Origin: Curvibacter lanceolatus ATCC 14669 | GTDB lineage: Bacteria; Pseudomonadota; Gammaproteobacteria; Burkholderiales; Burkholderiaceae_C | Direction: 5' to 3' | NCBI RefSeq assembly: GCF_000381265.1 | Contig: NZ_KB906279.1 | Coordinates: forward strand, 1-64,000 | DNA: 64,000 bases | Notes under the pieces: model-generated | The model's input: only the letters and a program-made list of their open reading frames with translations | Told to the model about the DNA's origin: nothing | Database searches by the model: none | Part shown: one piece after another, positions 11,055-20,164 of the stretch | Position numbering within the stretch: position 1 is the first letter of the stretch | Layout: the number at the start of each line of letters is the position of its first letter | Translations under genes and position numbers: made by a program

Positions 11055-12485
11055 TCAGGCAGTCGCCTGGGCCAGCGCCCCAGCCCGCCAGGGGGCGCCG
11101 GGTTCACCCAGGTCCCAGAACAGGCCGGCCATCAGGGCCAGGCCCTCACGGGCCACCGAGGCCAGCAGGTGCTCATTGGGGGCGTGCTGGGCGCAGGCCG
11201 GGTACGAATGCGGCACCCACAGCGTGGGCAGGCCCAGGCCTTCCGAGAAGATGTCATTGGGCAAAGACCCGGCCAGGTTGGGCAGCAGGCTGACCGCCTT
11301 GCCCGTGCTGGCCTGCATCGAGGCCAGGGCCCAGTCGATCCAGGGGTTGTCCAGGGCCAGTCGGGTGGCGGCGCAGCTCATGCCCATCTCCAGCCGAACG
11401 TCGGTGAAGCCGTGCGCGTCCAGGTGCTCGCGCAAGTGCTTTTCGGCGTTGCGCCAATCGGTGCCGACCACAAAACGCAGCTGACAGTGCGCCACGGCCG
11501 AGGCCGGGATGGCGTTGATCGGCCGCACGGCCGAGCCGGCGCCCAGGCCCAGCACCTCCAGCGTGTTCCAGCCCACCAGGCGCTCGGCCGGCGTCAGGCC
11601 CGGCTCGCCCCAGCCGGGGCTGAGGGCGGGGTCATCGGTGCCGCCGCCCACCGGCAGGTCGTGCAAGGCCTGGCGCAGGCGCTCTGGCGGGGCTGGCGGG
11701 CGCAGGGCGGCCACGCGCATCTCGCCTTGCGGGCCGATCAGGCTGGCCACCGCGTGGCTCACGCGGGTGCCCGGGTTGCTCAGCACGCCGCCCCAGTTGC
11801 CCGAGTGGTAGGCGCGCGGGCGGGGCTGCACATGCAGCGAGAAATTGATGGCGCCCCGTGAGCCCAGGAACAGGGTGGGGCGCTCGGCATGCACGCGCGG
11901 GCCGTCGCTGGCCAGGAACAGGTCGGCGCGCAAGGCTTCGCGGTGTTGCTGGCAGAACTCGGCCAACCCGGGTGAGCCGGCCTCTTCGCCCATCTCCAGC
12001 AGCACCGTCAGGTTGTAGCCCAGGCGCTGCTGGCGGGCCTGCAGGGTGTGGGCCAGTGCGCTGAGGTTGATGCTGTGCTGGCCCTTGTTGTCGGCCGTGC
12101 CGCGGCCATACCAGCGGTCGCCCTCGACGCTCAGTTGCCAGGGGTTCAGGCCCTCCCGCCACTGCGGCGTCTGTCCATTGACCACATCGCCATGGCCGTA
12201 GGTCAGCACGGTGGGGGCGGCCGGGTCTTCGATGCGCCTGGCCAGCAGGAACGGGCCGGCACCGGGCACCGGGTTGGGCAGGATCTGCACCTCGAAGCCC
12301 AGCGCCTGCAGCACGGGGCTCATCTCGTCGCTCAGGTAGCCCTGCAGGGCGGCCTGCGAGGCCTCGGTGGCGTCGGCGCCCAGGTCGCTTTCGGTGCGCC
12401 AGGCGACCCGGCGCGCCAGGGTGGCGGCCAGGGCGCCACTGTCAAGTTCGTGGCGGGCTTGCTGGATCAGTTGGTTTCGGGTCAT
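11055..12485 (-). CDS. M20 family metallopeptidase
   Basis: Encodes 476 residues related to ArgE/DapE/CPG2 dinuclear zinc hydrolases, which cleave amide bonds in dipeptides or N-acyl amino acids. Visible metal-site motifs are TYGHGDVV (first His and Asp), RGTADNKGQ (bridging Asp), and LLEMGEEAGSPG (catalytic and metal Glu). A dimerisation or lid insert follows, then the last metal His in VPHSYPACAQHAPNEH. The substrate is not predictable. ATG at 12483-12485. The YitT gene is 64 bp upstream on the same strand and may be co-transcribed. Confidence 0.9.
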   Translation of the reverse strand: MTRNQLIQQARHELDSGALAATLARRVAWRTESDLGADATEASQAALQGYLSDEMSPVLQALGFEVQILPNPVPGAGPFLLARRIEDPAAPTVLTYGHGDVVNGQTPQWREGLNPWQLSVEGDRWYGRGTADNKGQHSINLSALAHTLQARQQRLGYNLTVLLEMGEEAGSPGLAEFCQQHREALRADLFLASDGPRVHAERPTLFLGSRGAINFSLHVQPRPRAYHSGNWGGVLSNPGTRVSHAVASLIGPQGEMRVAALRPPAPPERLRQALHDLPVGGGTDDPALSPGWGEPGLTPAERLVGWNTLEVLGLGAGSAVRPINAIPASAVAHCQLRFVVGTDWRNAEKHLREHLDAHGFTDVRLEMGMSCAATRLALDNPWIDWALASMQASTGKAVSLLPNLAGSLPNDIFSEGLGLPTLWVPHSYPACAQHAPNEHLLASVAREGLALMAGLFWDLGEPGAPWRAGALAQATA

Positions 12486-12549
12486 GTCGGGCTTTCAGTG
12501 AGGTGGGTGGGCCTCCCCGACGCCCGAGCGGGCAGAACGGCGGGGCGGG

Positions 12550-13263
12550 TCAGGATCCGATGTAGCGGTCCTTGCGGTGGTTCATGGTCAGGATCAGGTT
12601 CAGCACCACGGCGCCGGCCACCGACAGGGCCACATTGGGCAGGGGGGCGGTCCACAGGGCCAGCAGCAGGATGGCGCAGTCGATGGCCATCTGGATGTGG
12701 CCGGCCTTCCAGCCCCGGCTCTCCTGCAGGTAGAAGGCCAGGATGCCGACCCCGCCCAGGCTGGCGCGGTGGCGGAACAGCATCAGAAAGCCGACGCCCA
12801 GCAGCACGCCACCGAGCACGCTGGCGTAGATCGGGTCGAGTTGGGCAAAACTGATCCAGTGCGGGGTCCATTCGGCCAACAGCGACAGCAGGGCCACCGC
12901 CGCAATCGTCTTGAGCACAAAGGCACGCTCCATGCGCTTCCAGGCCAGCACGTAAAAGGGCAGGTTGAGCACAAAGAACACCTTGCCGAAGCTGATGCCG
13001 CTGGCGTAGTGCACGATGAAGGCCAGCCCGGCCATGCCCCCCGTCAGCAGGTGGTCGTGCCCGTAGATGGCCACGCCCAGGGCGATCAGCAAGGTGGCCG
13101 AGAACAGTGCAAAAGCGTCTTCCGTGAGGCTGTGGGGCGCCACGCCGCTGACGGGGGAGCTGGGCGCAGGCGCTGCGGCTGGGGTGGATGCCGGGGGGGA
13201 TTCCGGTTGCGGCATCGGCGCTGCGATCGGCGCCACTGTCTGGGCAGGTTCTGGGGTGTTCAT
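12550..13263 (-). CDS. YitT family membrane protein
   Basis: Encodes 237 residues. The first 60 are rich in Pro and Ala and look disordered; then come about five or six membrane helices starting near LFSATLLIALGVAI, with the family-like glycine segment LLTGGMAGLAF. Members of this family are uncharacterised inner-membrane proteins, possibly transporters. The start MNTPEPAQT at 13261-13263 is preceded by GGAG at slightly long spacing; frames upstream are not supported. It lies between the Bug receptor and M20 peptidase on the same strand. Confidence 0.82.
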   Translation of the reverse strand: MNTPEPAQTVAPIAAPMPQPESPPASTPAAAPAPSSPVSGVAPHSLTEDAFALFSATLLIALGVAIYGHDHLLTGGMAGLAFIVHYASGISFGKVFFVLNLPFYVLAWKRMERAFVLKTIAAVALLSLLAEWTPHWISFAQLDPIYASVLGGVLLGVGFLMLFRHRASLGGVGILAFYLQESRGWKAGHIQMAIDCAILLLALWTAPLPNVALSVAGAVVLNLILTMNHRKDRYIGS

Positions 13264-13443
13264 GGCGAGGATTCTCCGCAAAGTCGTGCACGGCCTGCAG
13301 CAAGAGCGGGGCCAGGCCGTGGAAAGCCGGGTAGCAGACCACAGGGCGCTGCCCATGGACGTGATCCGGATCAGACTTTGTCGGAAATGCGGGGTTCGGC
13401 CTGCCGTGCCGCATCGCTGCCGCAGGGGATGTCATGCCCGGCC

Positions 13444-14424
13444 TCACTCCAATGTCAGGTGGGCGTGTGCCGCGGCGGCACGGAACTGGGTGATCTCCTG
13501 CTCCATCAGGCGGGTCATGGTGGCCGGGTCCTGGTACACCGGCTCCAGGGCCTGGGCGCGGAACTGCTTTTGCACCTCCGGCAGGGCCATCACCGCACGC
13601 AGCTCACGGCCCAGGCGCTCCAGCACGGGGGCGGGCGTGCCGGCGGGTGCGGCCATGGCATACCAGCCCTCGAAGCTGGCGTCGGGCAGGCCCAGCTCGG
13701 TCAGCGTGGGCACCTGGGGCAGCGAGCTCACGCGCGCGCGGCTGGGGGTGGCCAGCGCGCGCAGCTTGCCTGCCTTGATCAATGGGCCGGCACTGGCCAC
13801 GGTGTCGAAGGTGGCCTCCACCTCGCCCGACATCAGGGCCGTGCTGACCTGGGCGCTGCCCTTGTAGGGGATGTCTTGCAGGGTGACGCCCGCGCTCAAG
13901 CCCAGCAACAGGCCGGCCAGGTGCGGTGCGGTGGCGCTGCCGTAGGTGGCATAGCGCACCGAGCCGGGTTGGCGTCGGGCCGCGTTCAGCAACTCCGGCA
14001 GGGTCTTGAAGGGCGACTGGGCCGGCACCACCACCACCAGCGGGGCCCGGGCCAGCACCGCCACGGCGCTGAGGTCCTTGAAAGGATCGTAATTCAGGCG
14101 GGGCTTCAGGGCCGGGTTCACCGAGAAGGTGGTGGAGCCCGACACCAGCAGGGTGTAGCCGTCCGGCGCGGCCCGGGTCACGGCCTCGGTGCCGATCAGG
14201 GTGGAGGCCCCGGGCTTGTTGTCGATCACCACCGCCTGGCCCAGGCGGGGCGCCAGGGCTTGCCCCATGGCCCGGCCCACGATGTCGGTGCCGCCCCCCG
14301 GCGGGAAGGGCACCACGATGCGCACCGACCGGCTGGGCCAGGGCTCTGCCGCCGCCAGGGCGGTCTGGCTCAGGCCGGCACAGCCGGCCAGGGCCAGGAG
14401 AGAGAGGGCGCAGCGGCGTTTCAT
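13444..14424 (-). CDS. Bug/TctC family periplasmic solute-binding protein
   Basis: Encodes 326 residues. An N-terminal signal peptide (hydrophobic core LSLLALAGCAGLS, cleavage after ALA near residue 25) precedes a Bug-fold receptor with the typical IVVPFPPGGGTDIVGR start and IDNKPGAS segment. These proteins bind carboxylates for tripartite tricarboxylate transporters, but no TctA or TctB membrane gene is nearby, so it is an orphan receptor as is common in Burkholderiales. It is divergent from a LysR regulator that probably controls it. Confidence 0.92.
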   Translation of the reverse strand: MKRRCALSLLALAGCAGLSQTALAAAEPWPSRSVRIVVPFPPGGGTDIVGRAMGQALAPRLGQAVVIDNKPGASTLIGTEAVTRAAPDGYTLLVSGSTTFSVNPALKPRLNYDPFKDLSAVAVLARAPLVVVVPAQSPFKTLPELLNAARRQPGSVRYATYGSATAPHLAGLLLGLSAGVTLQDIPYKGSAQVSTALMSGEVEATFDTVASAGPLIKAGKLRALATPSRARVSSLPQVPTLTELGLPDASFEGWYAMAAPAGTPAPVLERLGRELRAVMALPEVQKQFRAQALEPVYQDPATMTRLMEQEITQFRAAAAHAHLTLE

Positions 14425-14494
14425 GGCATTCCTTTTCTGCCGCGACGGGGGCGGCGAGGCTCAACAGAGGGGGGGATGAAGACTGGCTGGCCTC

Positions 14495-14553
14495 CATTAG
14501 AAGCCGATTGAGGGTTTGTCAGGGCATGGAACATGCTTGCTCTCATTAGAGAA
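14495..14553. promoter_or_regulatory. Candidate LysR binding sites between Bug receptor and LysR genes
   Basis: Two copies of CATTAGA at 14495-14501 and 14544-14550 are 49 bp apart, about five helical turns. The second lies in the palindrome TCTCATTAGAGA (14541-14552), which fits the T-N11-A shape of LysR-family boxes when extended by one base. The location between divergent genes suits autoregulation plus activation of the receptor gene. Confidence 0.5.
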
Positions 14554-14592
14554 TTAACAAGGCATCGTTGCCTTTATCAGAACGTGTATCGC

Positions 14593-15555
14593 ATGAAGAC
14601 CTCCGTGAAACTGCCTTTGTTCAGCCTGCCCTTGCGCTACTTTGTGGTGGTGGCCCGCACCCGCAGCGTGAGCGAGGCGGCCCGTCAGCTGCATGTGGCG
14701 GCTTCGGCGGTGAGCCGCCAGATCAGCCTGCTGGAAGACGCGCTGGGCCTGGCGCTGTTCGAGCGCGCGCACCGGGGCATGACGCCCACCCCGGCGGGCG
14801 AGCGCCTGCTGGCCCACCTGACGACCGCCACCGAAGAGGGGCAGTTTGTGCTGGAGCAACTGGGCGGGCTGGCCGGCCGGGTGCGGGTGCGTCTGGCCTG
14901 CACCGAGGGCTTTGCCGCGGGCTTCATGGCCGGGGCGCTGCAGGCGTTTCGGCAGGCCCACCCGGGGGCCCAACTGGCGCTGCAGGTGGTGGCGCCCGAC
15001 CAGGTCAACCAGCTGCTGCGCCAGGGCGAGGTGGACCTGGGGCTCAAGTACAGCCTCAGCCCGGAAAAAGACGCCGAGGTGCTGCACACCGTGCTGGCGC
15101 CAGTGCTGGCCGTGATGCGCCCCACCCACCCGCTGGCGGCCAAGGACCGCGTGCGGCTGGCCGACGCCGTGCGCTATCCACTGCTGTTGGGCGAGCCCGG
15201 CACCACCAGCCGGCGCCTGTTCGACCAGGGTTGTGCCTTGCAGGGCTTGCATTACGCACCGGCCATGGTGAGCAATTTCTCACCCACGCTGCTGTCGATG
15301 ATGGGCGAACTGGACCTGATGCCCGCCGGCTACCTGACGGTGTCGCACGCCGTGGAGCAAGGGCAGCTCAAGGCTTTGCCCTTTGCCGAGCCGGGCCTGC
15401 AGCAGCGGCGCCTGTGCCTGCTGGCACAAAGTGGCCGGGCATTGCTGCCCCCGGTGCAGGCCCTGGCCGAGCTGCTGGTGGCCGGCGTGGGGGAGTTCGG
15501 CAAGCGCAAGGTGCGCGCCCGGGTGCCGCGCCGCCCGCCTGTGGCCGCGGCGTAA
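14593..15555 (+). CDS. LysR family transcriptional regulator
   Basis: Encodes about 320 residues. An N-terminal winged helix-turn-helix (FVVVARTRSVSEAARQLHVA then VSRQISLLEDALG) is followed by a LysR substrate-binding domain from about residue 95. The start at 14593 gives the usual distance to the HTH; a start at 14533 would add 20 residues and would place the candidate operator inside the gene. It most likely controls the divergent Bug receptor. The effector is unknown. Confidence 0.9.
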   Translation: MKTSVKLPLFSLPLRYFVVVARTRSVSEAARQLHVAASAVSRQISLLEDALGLALFERAHRGMTPTPAGERLLAHLTTATEEGQFVLEQLGGLAGRVRVRLACTEGFAAGFMAGALQAFRQAHPGAQLALQVVAPDQVNQLLRQGEVDLGLKYSLSPEKDAEVLHTVLAPVLAVMRPTHPLAAKDRVRLADAVRYPLLLGEPGTTSRRLFDQGCALQGLHYAPAMVSNFSPTLLSMMGELDLMPAGYLTVSHAVEQGQLKALPFAEPGLQQRRLCLLAQSGRALLPPVQALAELLVAGVGEFGKRKVRARVPRRPPVAAA

Positions 15556-15602
15556 CATGTCAACCCTGTTGTTTGCCGGGCCGTCAGGGCCTGGTTATTG
15601 CC

Positions 15603-16094
15603 ATGGCCAAGAAAGAACACGTCTCTGAAACACCTGCCACCCAGTGGCTCAAGGCCCACCGTGTGGCCTACACCGAGCACCCCTACGAGTACCTGGAGCA
15701 TGGCGGCGCCCTGCACAGCGCCGAGGTGCTGGGGCAAGACCCCTACACCGTGGTCAAGACCCTGATCATGCAGGACCAGGACGCCAAGCCCCTGGTGGTG
15801 CTGATGCATGGTAACCGCAAGGTGTCGACCAAGAACCTGGCGCGCCAGATCGGGGCCAAGTCGGTCGAGCCCTGCGCCCCTGAGGTGGCCAACCGCCACA
15901 GCGGCTATCTGGTGGGGGGCACCTCGCCTTTTGGCACGCGCAAGCAGATGCCGGTCTACATCGAGGAAACCATCCTGGGCCTGCCCCGCATCTGCATCAA
16001 TGGGGGGCGCCGCGGGTTTCTGGTCGGCATCGATCCCCAGGTGTGCGTGGCCCAGTTGGGTGCCCGGCCGGTGCAGTGCGCGCTGGCAGAATGA
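15603..16094 (+). CDS. ybaK: Cys-tRNA(Pro)/aminoacyl-tRNA deacylase, YbaK/EbsC family
   Basis: Encodes 163 residues of a trans-editing protein that hydrolyses mischarged tRNAs, typically Cys-tRNA(Pro). The family lysine is in VVKTLIMQ, and the GGTSPFGTRKQMP and INGGRRGFLVGI blocks are diagnostic. Length is normal. Start is the ATG at 15603 in GCCATGGCC; upstream open frame is antisense-like readthrough. A terminator follows. Confidence 0.93.
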   Translation: MAKKEHVSETPATQWLKAHRVAYTEHPYEYLEHGGALHSAEVLGQDPYTVVKTLIMQDQDAKPLVVLMHGNRKVSTKNLARQIGAKSVEPCAPEVANRHSGYLVGGTSPFGTRKQMPVYIEETILGLPRICINGGRRGFLVGIDPQVCVAQLGARPVQCALAE

Positions 16095-16104
16095 GCGGCT
16101 GGAT

Positions 16105-16143
16105 CCTGATCGGGCCGCCGTCGCGCCCGGATCAGGGCTTTTT
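16105..16143 (+). terminator. Terminator after ybaK
   Basis: CCTGATC-GGGC pairs with GCCC-G-GATCAGG (one bulged G) around a 9-base loop, then GCTTTTTG. It lies 10 bp after the ybaK stop and ahead of plsY. Confidence 0.75.
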
Positions 16144-16168
16144 GCAGATAGCACAGAGGTAGAACAAG

Positions 16169-16801
16169 TTGGAGATTCTTTACACACTGGCGGCCACGCT
16201 GTTGGCCTACCTGCTCGGTTCGCTGTCGTTTGCCGTCATCGTGAGCCACGTGATGGGCCTGAACGACCCACGCACCTATGGCAGCAAGAACCCGGGCGCC
16301 ACCAATGTGCTGCGTTCGGGCAGCAAGGCGGCGGCCGTTGTCACGCTCTTGCTCGATGCGCTCAAGGGCTGGCTGCCCGTGGTGCTGGTGCGCTGGTATG
16401 GCCGCCGCTGGGGCCTGGACGACGGCACGGTGGCCCTGGTGGGGCTGGCGGCCTTTCTGGGCCATCTGTACCCGGTGTTCTTCCGCTTCCAGGGGGGCAA
16501 GGGCGTGGCCACTGCCCTGGGGGTGTTGTTTGGCGTCGATGCGGTGCTGGGCCTGGCGGCCGGTGCGATCTGGCTGTTGATGGCGGTGCTGTTTCGTTAT
16601 TCCTCGCTGTCTTCGCTGACGGCGGCCGTGGCGGCTCCGCTGGTTTACGTGCTGGCCAGTGGCACCGCCTGGTATGCCGAGACGCCTGAGTTGCTGGCCC
16701 TGGTGGCCATGGCGGCTTTGCTGGTCTATCGGCACCGCGAGAACATCCAGCGCCTGCTGGCGGGTACCGAGTCGCGTCTGGGGCAGAAGAAGAAAGCCTG
16801 A
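16169..16801 (+). CDS. plsY: Glycerol-3-phosphate acyltransferase PlsY
   Basis: Encodes 210 residues of an inner-membrane enzyme that transfers acyl groups from acyl-phosphate to glycerol 3-phosphate, the first step of phospholipid synthesis. The three family loops are visible: GSLSFAVIVS, SKNPGATNVLR (phosphate site) and GHLYPVFFRFQGGKGVAT. About five membrane segments. The start is a TTG at 16169, preceded by AGAGGT at 9 bases; no ATG is available upstream of MEILYTL. Confidence 0.95.
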   Translation: MEILYTLAATLLAYLLGSLSFAVIVSHVMGLNDPRTYGSKNPGATNVLRSGSKAAAVVTLLLDALKGWLPVVLVRWYGRRWGLDDGTVALVGLAAFLGHLYPVFFRFQGGKGVATALGVLFGVDAVLGLAAGAIWLLMAVLFRYSSLSSLTAAVAAPLVYVLASGTAWYAETPELLALVAMAALLVYRHRENIQRLLAGTESRLGQKKKA

Positions 16802-16846
16802 GGTCTCTGGCCCACCAGGCCGGCCAGAACCATCCGGCGCGGCCTG

Positions 16847-17839
16847 TCAGAAGCCGCGGGGTTGTTGCGAGCGGGCCACCGAGATCATGACCGCGTGGTT
16901 GATCATGAGCTTGACTGCATCGGAGGGCACCGCCGCCTGGATGCGTTGCTCGCCCAGGGCGATGTTGCGCAGGCGCGGGTGCGGGAAGGGCTCGCCACGC
17001 GGGTCGATGAGGCTGGCCACCAGCGGTTGGTTGAGTTGCGCGGTGCGCCTCAGCACCACGGCCAGGTCCTGGTTGTCGAGCCTCACATAGGTGCCGGGCG
17101 GGCACAGGCCCACGTGCCGCACCAGGGCTTGGGCCACATCATCATGGCGTCCCTGACTGGCGCTGATGACTGCGCGCAGCGAGTCGGTCACGCTGCGGCC
17201 TGGGCGTGAGCGCCGCGGGCTGATCATGGCGGCATAGCGGTCGATCACCTGCAGGATGTGGGTCAGGCGCAGCACCGGATCGGGCACGCTGCCGGGCAGC
17301 GTCAGGGGCAGGTTCTCGTGGTGCGAGGCCACGATGGCCAGCCAGAGTTCGTCCTTGATGCCCACACGGGCCAGCAGCATGCAGCTTTTGACCGAGTGGG
17401 CGTCGATGTTGGTCTGCTGCTCGACCGAGGGGCGGGTGGTCTGCTCGGCCAGTTCGTCCTGCAGCGCCGTCATGGAGATGTTCATCGTCAGGGCCGCGGC
17501 CACCAGGCTGTCGCGTTGTGCGCTGGGCAGTTGCAGTTCCAGCGCGATGATGTGGCACAGCGCCGCGCACACCAGCGAGTGGGTGGTGCTGTAGCCCGCG
17601 ATCGAGGTGCCCGCCATTTGAAACAACAGGTACAGCGCGGTGTCGGCGTCCTGTTCTAGCAGGTCCTGCATCCAGCGGTCGTACTGCCGCACCTTCTGAT
17701 GAAAGCTGTCGACGTTGTCGGGCACGGCCAGCAGCATGCCCAACCCGGATTCCAGGTCGCTCCATTGGCTCAGTAGGTCCTCATAGCTTTCGCTTGGGCC
17801 ATCCTGGGCCAGGTGCATGGGCAGGGTGTCGCCGCTCAC
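16847..17839 (-). CDS. Degenerate HD-GYP-like domain protein
   Basis: Encodes 330 residues. An N-terminal helical segment of about 65 residues precedes an HD-GYP-like fold. Family positions can be aligned as H87 (STTHS), then MNISM at 119-123 where HDIGK is expected, H148 (DAHS), SHHE at 172-175 and D200 (VIDRYAA). The HD dyad is missing, and no GYP follows HHE, so cyclic-di-GMP hydrolysis is doubtful; a binding or scaffolding role is inferred. The GTG start overlaps the stop of the protease gene by 4 bases (GTGA), showing tight coupling. No receiver domain is present. Confidence 0.75.
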   Translation of the reverse strand: MSGDTLPMHLAQDGPSESYEDLLSQWSDLESGLGMLLAVPDNVDSFHQKVRQYDRWMQDLLEQDADTALYLLFQMAGTSIAGYSTTHSLVCAALCHIIALELQLPSAQRDSLVAAALTMNISMTALQDELAEQTTRPSVEQQTNIDAHSVKSCMLLARVGIKDELWLAIVASHHENLPLTLPGSVPDPVLRLTHILQVIDRYAAMISPRRSRPGRSVTDSLRAVISASQGRHDDVAQALVRHVGLCPPGTYVRLDNQDLAVVLRRTAQLNQPLVASLIDPRGEPFPHPRLRNIALGEQRIQAAVPSDAVKLMINHAVMISVARSQQPRGF

Positions 17840-18525
17840 AGTCGTTTTTCCAGCACCATCTGGTCACTGACCCGGTGCATCTGGAACCGATTCAGAAAGC
17901 TGTTGCCCAGCAGCACCACCGGCATGGCCATGGGCGTGACAACCGCTTCCACATCAAACACTTCGACATCGCCGATGCGCACGCTTTGCAACTGGAGGCG
18001 CCAGCCCTGTGCGGTGCCATTGGCGGTTTGCATCTGCACCGGCTGTCCACCGAGGAAGGCCAGGCCCATGCGCTCGGCATCGGGTCGGCCGATGGACACC
18101 ACGGTGGCCCCGGTGTCGACCACGAACTGCATGATCTGACCATTGATGCTGCCCTGGCTCTTGAAGTGGCCGGTACTGTCGGAGGTCAGGGTGATGCGTT
18201 TGCCGTTGGCCGGGCGTGCCACGGCGCTGCCGGGCTTGACCTGCACCGGTGACTCGCCCAGGCGCAGCGTGAAGCGCTGGCCGTCCTGCTCAAGCAGGGC
18301 GCTGTCCTTGTCGAGCGACACCAGGCGCACGCCCTGGAAGGTTTCGCCCGGGGCCACGGCCTTGGGCGCAGAGGCCCCCACCAGCAGCAAGGCCCGTCCG
18401 CCCAGGATGCCCGAGAGCACCACCTGGGCCGAGGCAGGCAGGCTCAGGCCCCAGGCCAGCCCCATCAGGGCCAGGCCGACAAGCCGGGGCCGCAGTGAGG
18501 GGGGCGGCATGGACCGATGGGGCAT
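17836..18525 (-). CDS. Retropepsin-like aspartic protease, membrane or periplasmic
   Basis: Encodes 229 residues. A signal or anchor segment at about 14-34 ends with LPASAQ. The C-terminal half is a retropepsin-like clan AA domain with the catalytic VDTGATVVSI (D137-T138-G139) and the later LLGNSFLNRFQ block, as in the TIGR02281-type family. Such proteins act as dimers on unknown periplasmic substrates. It is the upstream gene of a pair with the HD-GYP-like protein (4-base overlap) and lies 10 bp after yajQ on the same strand, so all three may share a transcript. Confidence 0.85.
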   Translation of the reverse strand: MPHRSMPPPSLRPRLVGLALMGLAWGLSLPASAQVVLSGILGGRALLLVGASAPKAVAPGETFQGVRLVSLDKDSALLEQDGQRFTLRLGESPVQVKPGSAVARPANGKRITLTSDSTGHFKSQGSINGQIMQFVVDTGATVVSIGRPDAERMGLAFLGGQPVQMQTANGTAQGWRLQLQSVRIGDVEVFDVEAVVTPMAMPVVLLGNSFLNRFQMHRVSDQMVLEKRL

Positions 18526-18535
18526 GCGCAGCGGA

Positions 18536-19021
18536 TCAGTCGCGGAAGTTGTTGAAGTCGACCGGGATGTCGGTGATGTCTTTGCGGATCAGGGCCATGG
18601 CGGTCTGCAGATCATCGCGCTTGGCGCCGGTGACACGCACCGCATCGCCCTGGATGGCGGCCTGGACCTTGAGCTTGCTGTCCTTGATCAGCTTCTGGAT
18701 CTTCTTGGCAGCCTCGGATTCGATGCCGTTGCGCACCTTGACCACCTGCTTGACCTTGTCGCCACCGATCTTCTGGACGGCGCCCTTGTCGAGGAAGCGC
18801 ACGTCCACATTGCGCTTGGTCAGCTTGTTGCGCAGGATGTCTTCGACCTGGTCGAGCTGGAACTCGGCGTCGCCGAAGAGGGTGATTTCCTTGTCCTTGA
18901 GTTCGATGGCGGCAGAGGTGCCCTTGAAATCGAAGCGGGTGCTGATTTCCTTGGCCGCGTTTTCAACGGCATTTTTGACTTCCACCAGATTGGCTTCGCA
19001 GACGGTATCGAATGAGGGCAT
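18536..19021 (-). CDS. yajQ: YajQ family nucleotide-binding protein
   Basis: Encodes 161 residues, the normal length. Starts [19 protein letters not shown] and carries the paired ferredoxin-like folds of the family, with RFDFKGTSA and VDFNNFRD at the end. Members bind cyclic di-GMP in Xanthomonas and affect transcription; in most species the role is open. The ATG at 19019-19021 is divergent from murB, with a 28-bp gap. Downstream lie the protease and the degenerate HD-GYP gene, so three genes with a possible cyclic-di-GMP theme are adjacent. Confidence 0.95.
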   Translation of the reverse strand: MPSFDTVCEANLVEVKNAVENAAKEISTRFDFKGTSAAIELKDKEITLFGDAEFQLDQVEDILRNKLTKRNVDVRFLDKGAVQKIGGDKVKQVVKVRNGIESEAAKKIQKLIKDSKLKVQAAIQGDAVRVTGAKRDDLQTAMALIRKDITDIPVDFNNFRD

Positions 19022-19049
19022 GACAGGATGAACCAGGGCAAATGAGACA

Positions 19050-20132
19050 ATGTTGCCGATGTTAGTCGAGAAAAATGTCCCGCTCCAGCCTTACAACACC
19101 TTCGGGATCGCGGCCCGTGCCCAGACCCTGGTGCGCGTGCGCGCCCAGGCCGATCTGAGCGAGCTGATGGCCGACCCCGAACTGGGCCCGGCGCCCAAGT
19201 GGGTGCTGGGCGGGGGCAGCAACATCGTGCTCACCGGCGATGTGCGCGATGTGGTGCTGAAGATGGAGATCAAAGGCCTGCGCGTGCTGGACGAAACCCC
19301 CCGCGCCTGGATTGTCGAGGCGGGTGCGGGCGAGGCCTGGCACGACACCGTGGCCTGGACCCTGGACCAGAACCTGCCCGGCCTGGAGAACATGGCCCTG
19401 ATCCCGGGCACGGTGGGCGCCTCGCCGGTGCAGAACATCGGCGCCTATGGCGTCGAACTGCAGGACCGCTTTGAATCGCTCGATGCCTTCGACCTGCTGA
19501 CCGGGCAGACCTTCACCCTGAATGCTGCCCAATGCGCCTTCGGCTACCGCGACTCGGTGTTCAAGCACCGGGCGCCTGCCTCGCCGCAGAATGCCTCACT
19601 GCCCCTGGGGCTGGGGCTGGCCGGCCGGGCCGTGATCACCCGGGTGCGCCTGCGCCTGCCCAAGCCCTGGAGGCCCGAGCTGGGCTACCTGGACCTGGAG
19701 CGGCGCCGCGTCCAGGCCGGCATCGAACGGCCCGAGGCGCGGCAGATCTTCGACTGGGTGTGCGACATCCGCCGCAGCAAGCTGCCCGACCCGGCCGAGG
19801 TGGGCAATGCCGGCAGCTTTTTCAAGAACCCCTCGGTCACGCCTGAGCAGTGTGCCGACATCATTGCCCGCGAGCCCCGCATCGTGCATTACCCCATGGC
19901 CGACGGCAGCATCAAGCTGGCGGCGGGCTGGTTGATCGACGCCTGTGGCTGGAAGGGCAAGTCGGTGGGCAAGGCCGGGGTGTACGACAAGCAGGCCCTG
20001 GTGCTGGTGAACCGTGGCCACGGCGCTGACAGCGTGACCGGCGGCGAGGTGATGACCCTGGCCCGGGCCATCCAGACCAGCGTGTATGAACGCTTCGGCA
20101 TCCGACTGGAGCCCGAGCCCGTGGTGATCTGA
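19050..20132 (+). CDS. murB: UDP-N-acetylenolpyruvoylglucosamine reductase
   Basis: Encodes 360 residues of a cytosolic FAD enzyme that reduces UDP-GlcNAc-enolpyruvate to UDP-MurNAc for peptidoglycan. FAD-site motifs GGGSNIVL and [15 protein letters not shown], the type I YRDSVFK loop, the catalytic serine in [10 protein letters not shown] and the glutamate near the C-terminus (RLEPEPVVI region) are present. Either ATG at 19050 or 19059 could start it. It is convergent with the cheY-like gene. Confidence 0.95.
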   Translation: MLPMLVEKNVPLQPYNTFGIAARAQTLVRVRAQADLSELMADPELGPAPKWVLGGGSNIVLTGDVRDVVLKMEIKGLRVLDETPRAWIVEAGAGEAWHDTVAWTLDQNLPGLENMALIPGTVGASPVQNIGAYGVELQDRFESLDAFDLLTGQTFTLNAAQCAFGYRDSVFKHRAPASPQNASLPLGLGLAGRAVITRVRLRLPKPWRPELGYLDLERRRVQAGIERPEARQIFDWVCDIRRSKLPDPAEVGNAGSFFKNPSVTPEQCADIIAREPRIVHYPMADGSIKLAAGWLIDACGWKGKSVGKAGVYDKQALVLVNRGHGADSVTGGEVMTLARAIQTSVYERFGIRLEPEPVVI

Positions 20133-20137
20133 ACCCC

Positions 20138-20157
20138 GGCGCCCGGATCGGGGCGCC
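20138..20157. terminator. Inverted repeat between murB and cheY
   Basis: GGCGCCC (20138-20144) and GGGCGCC (20151-20157) form a 7-bp GC stem in the 32-bp gap between convergent genes. There is no T run, so termination is uncertain. Confidence 0.35.
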
Positions 20158-20164
20158 TGAGCGA

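Noticed and set aside
12868-13447. A longer minus-strand frame upstream of the YitT gene
   Set aside because: It has no ribosome site and the MNTPEPAQT start gives the family layout; the remainder is intergenic.
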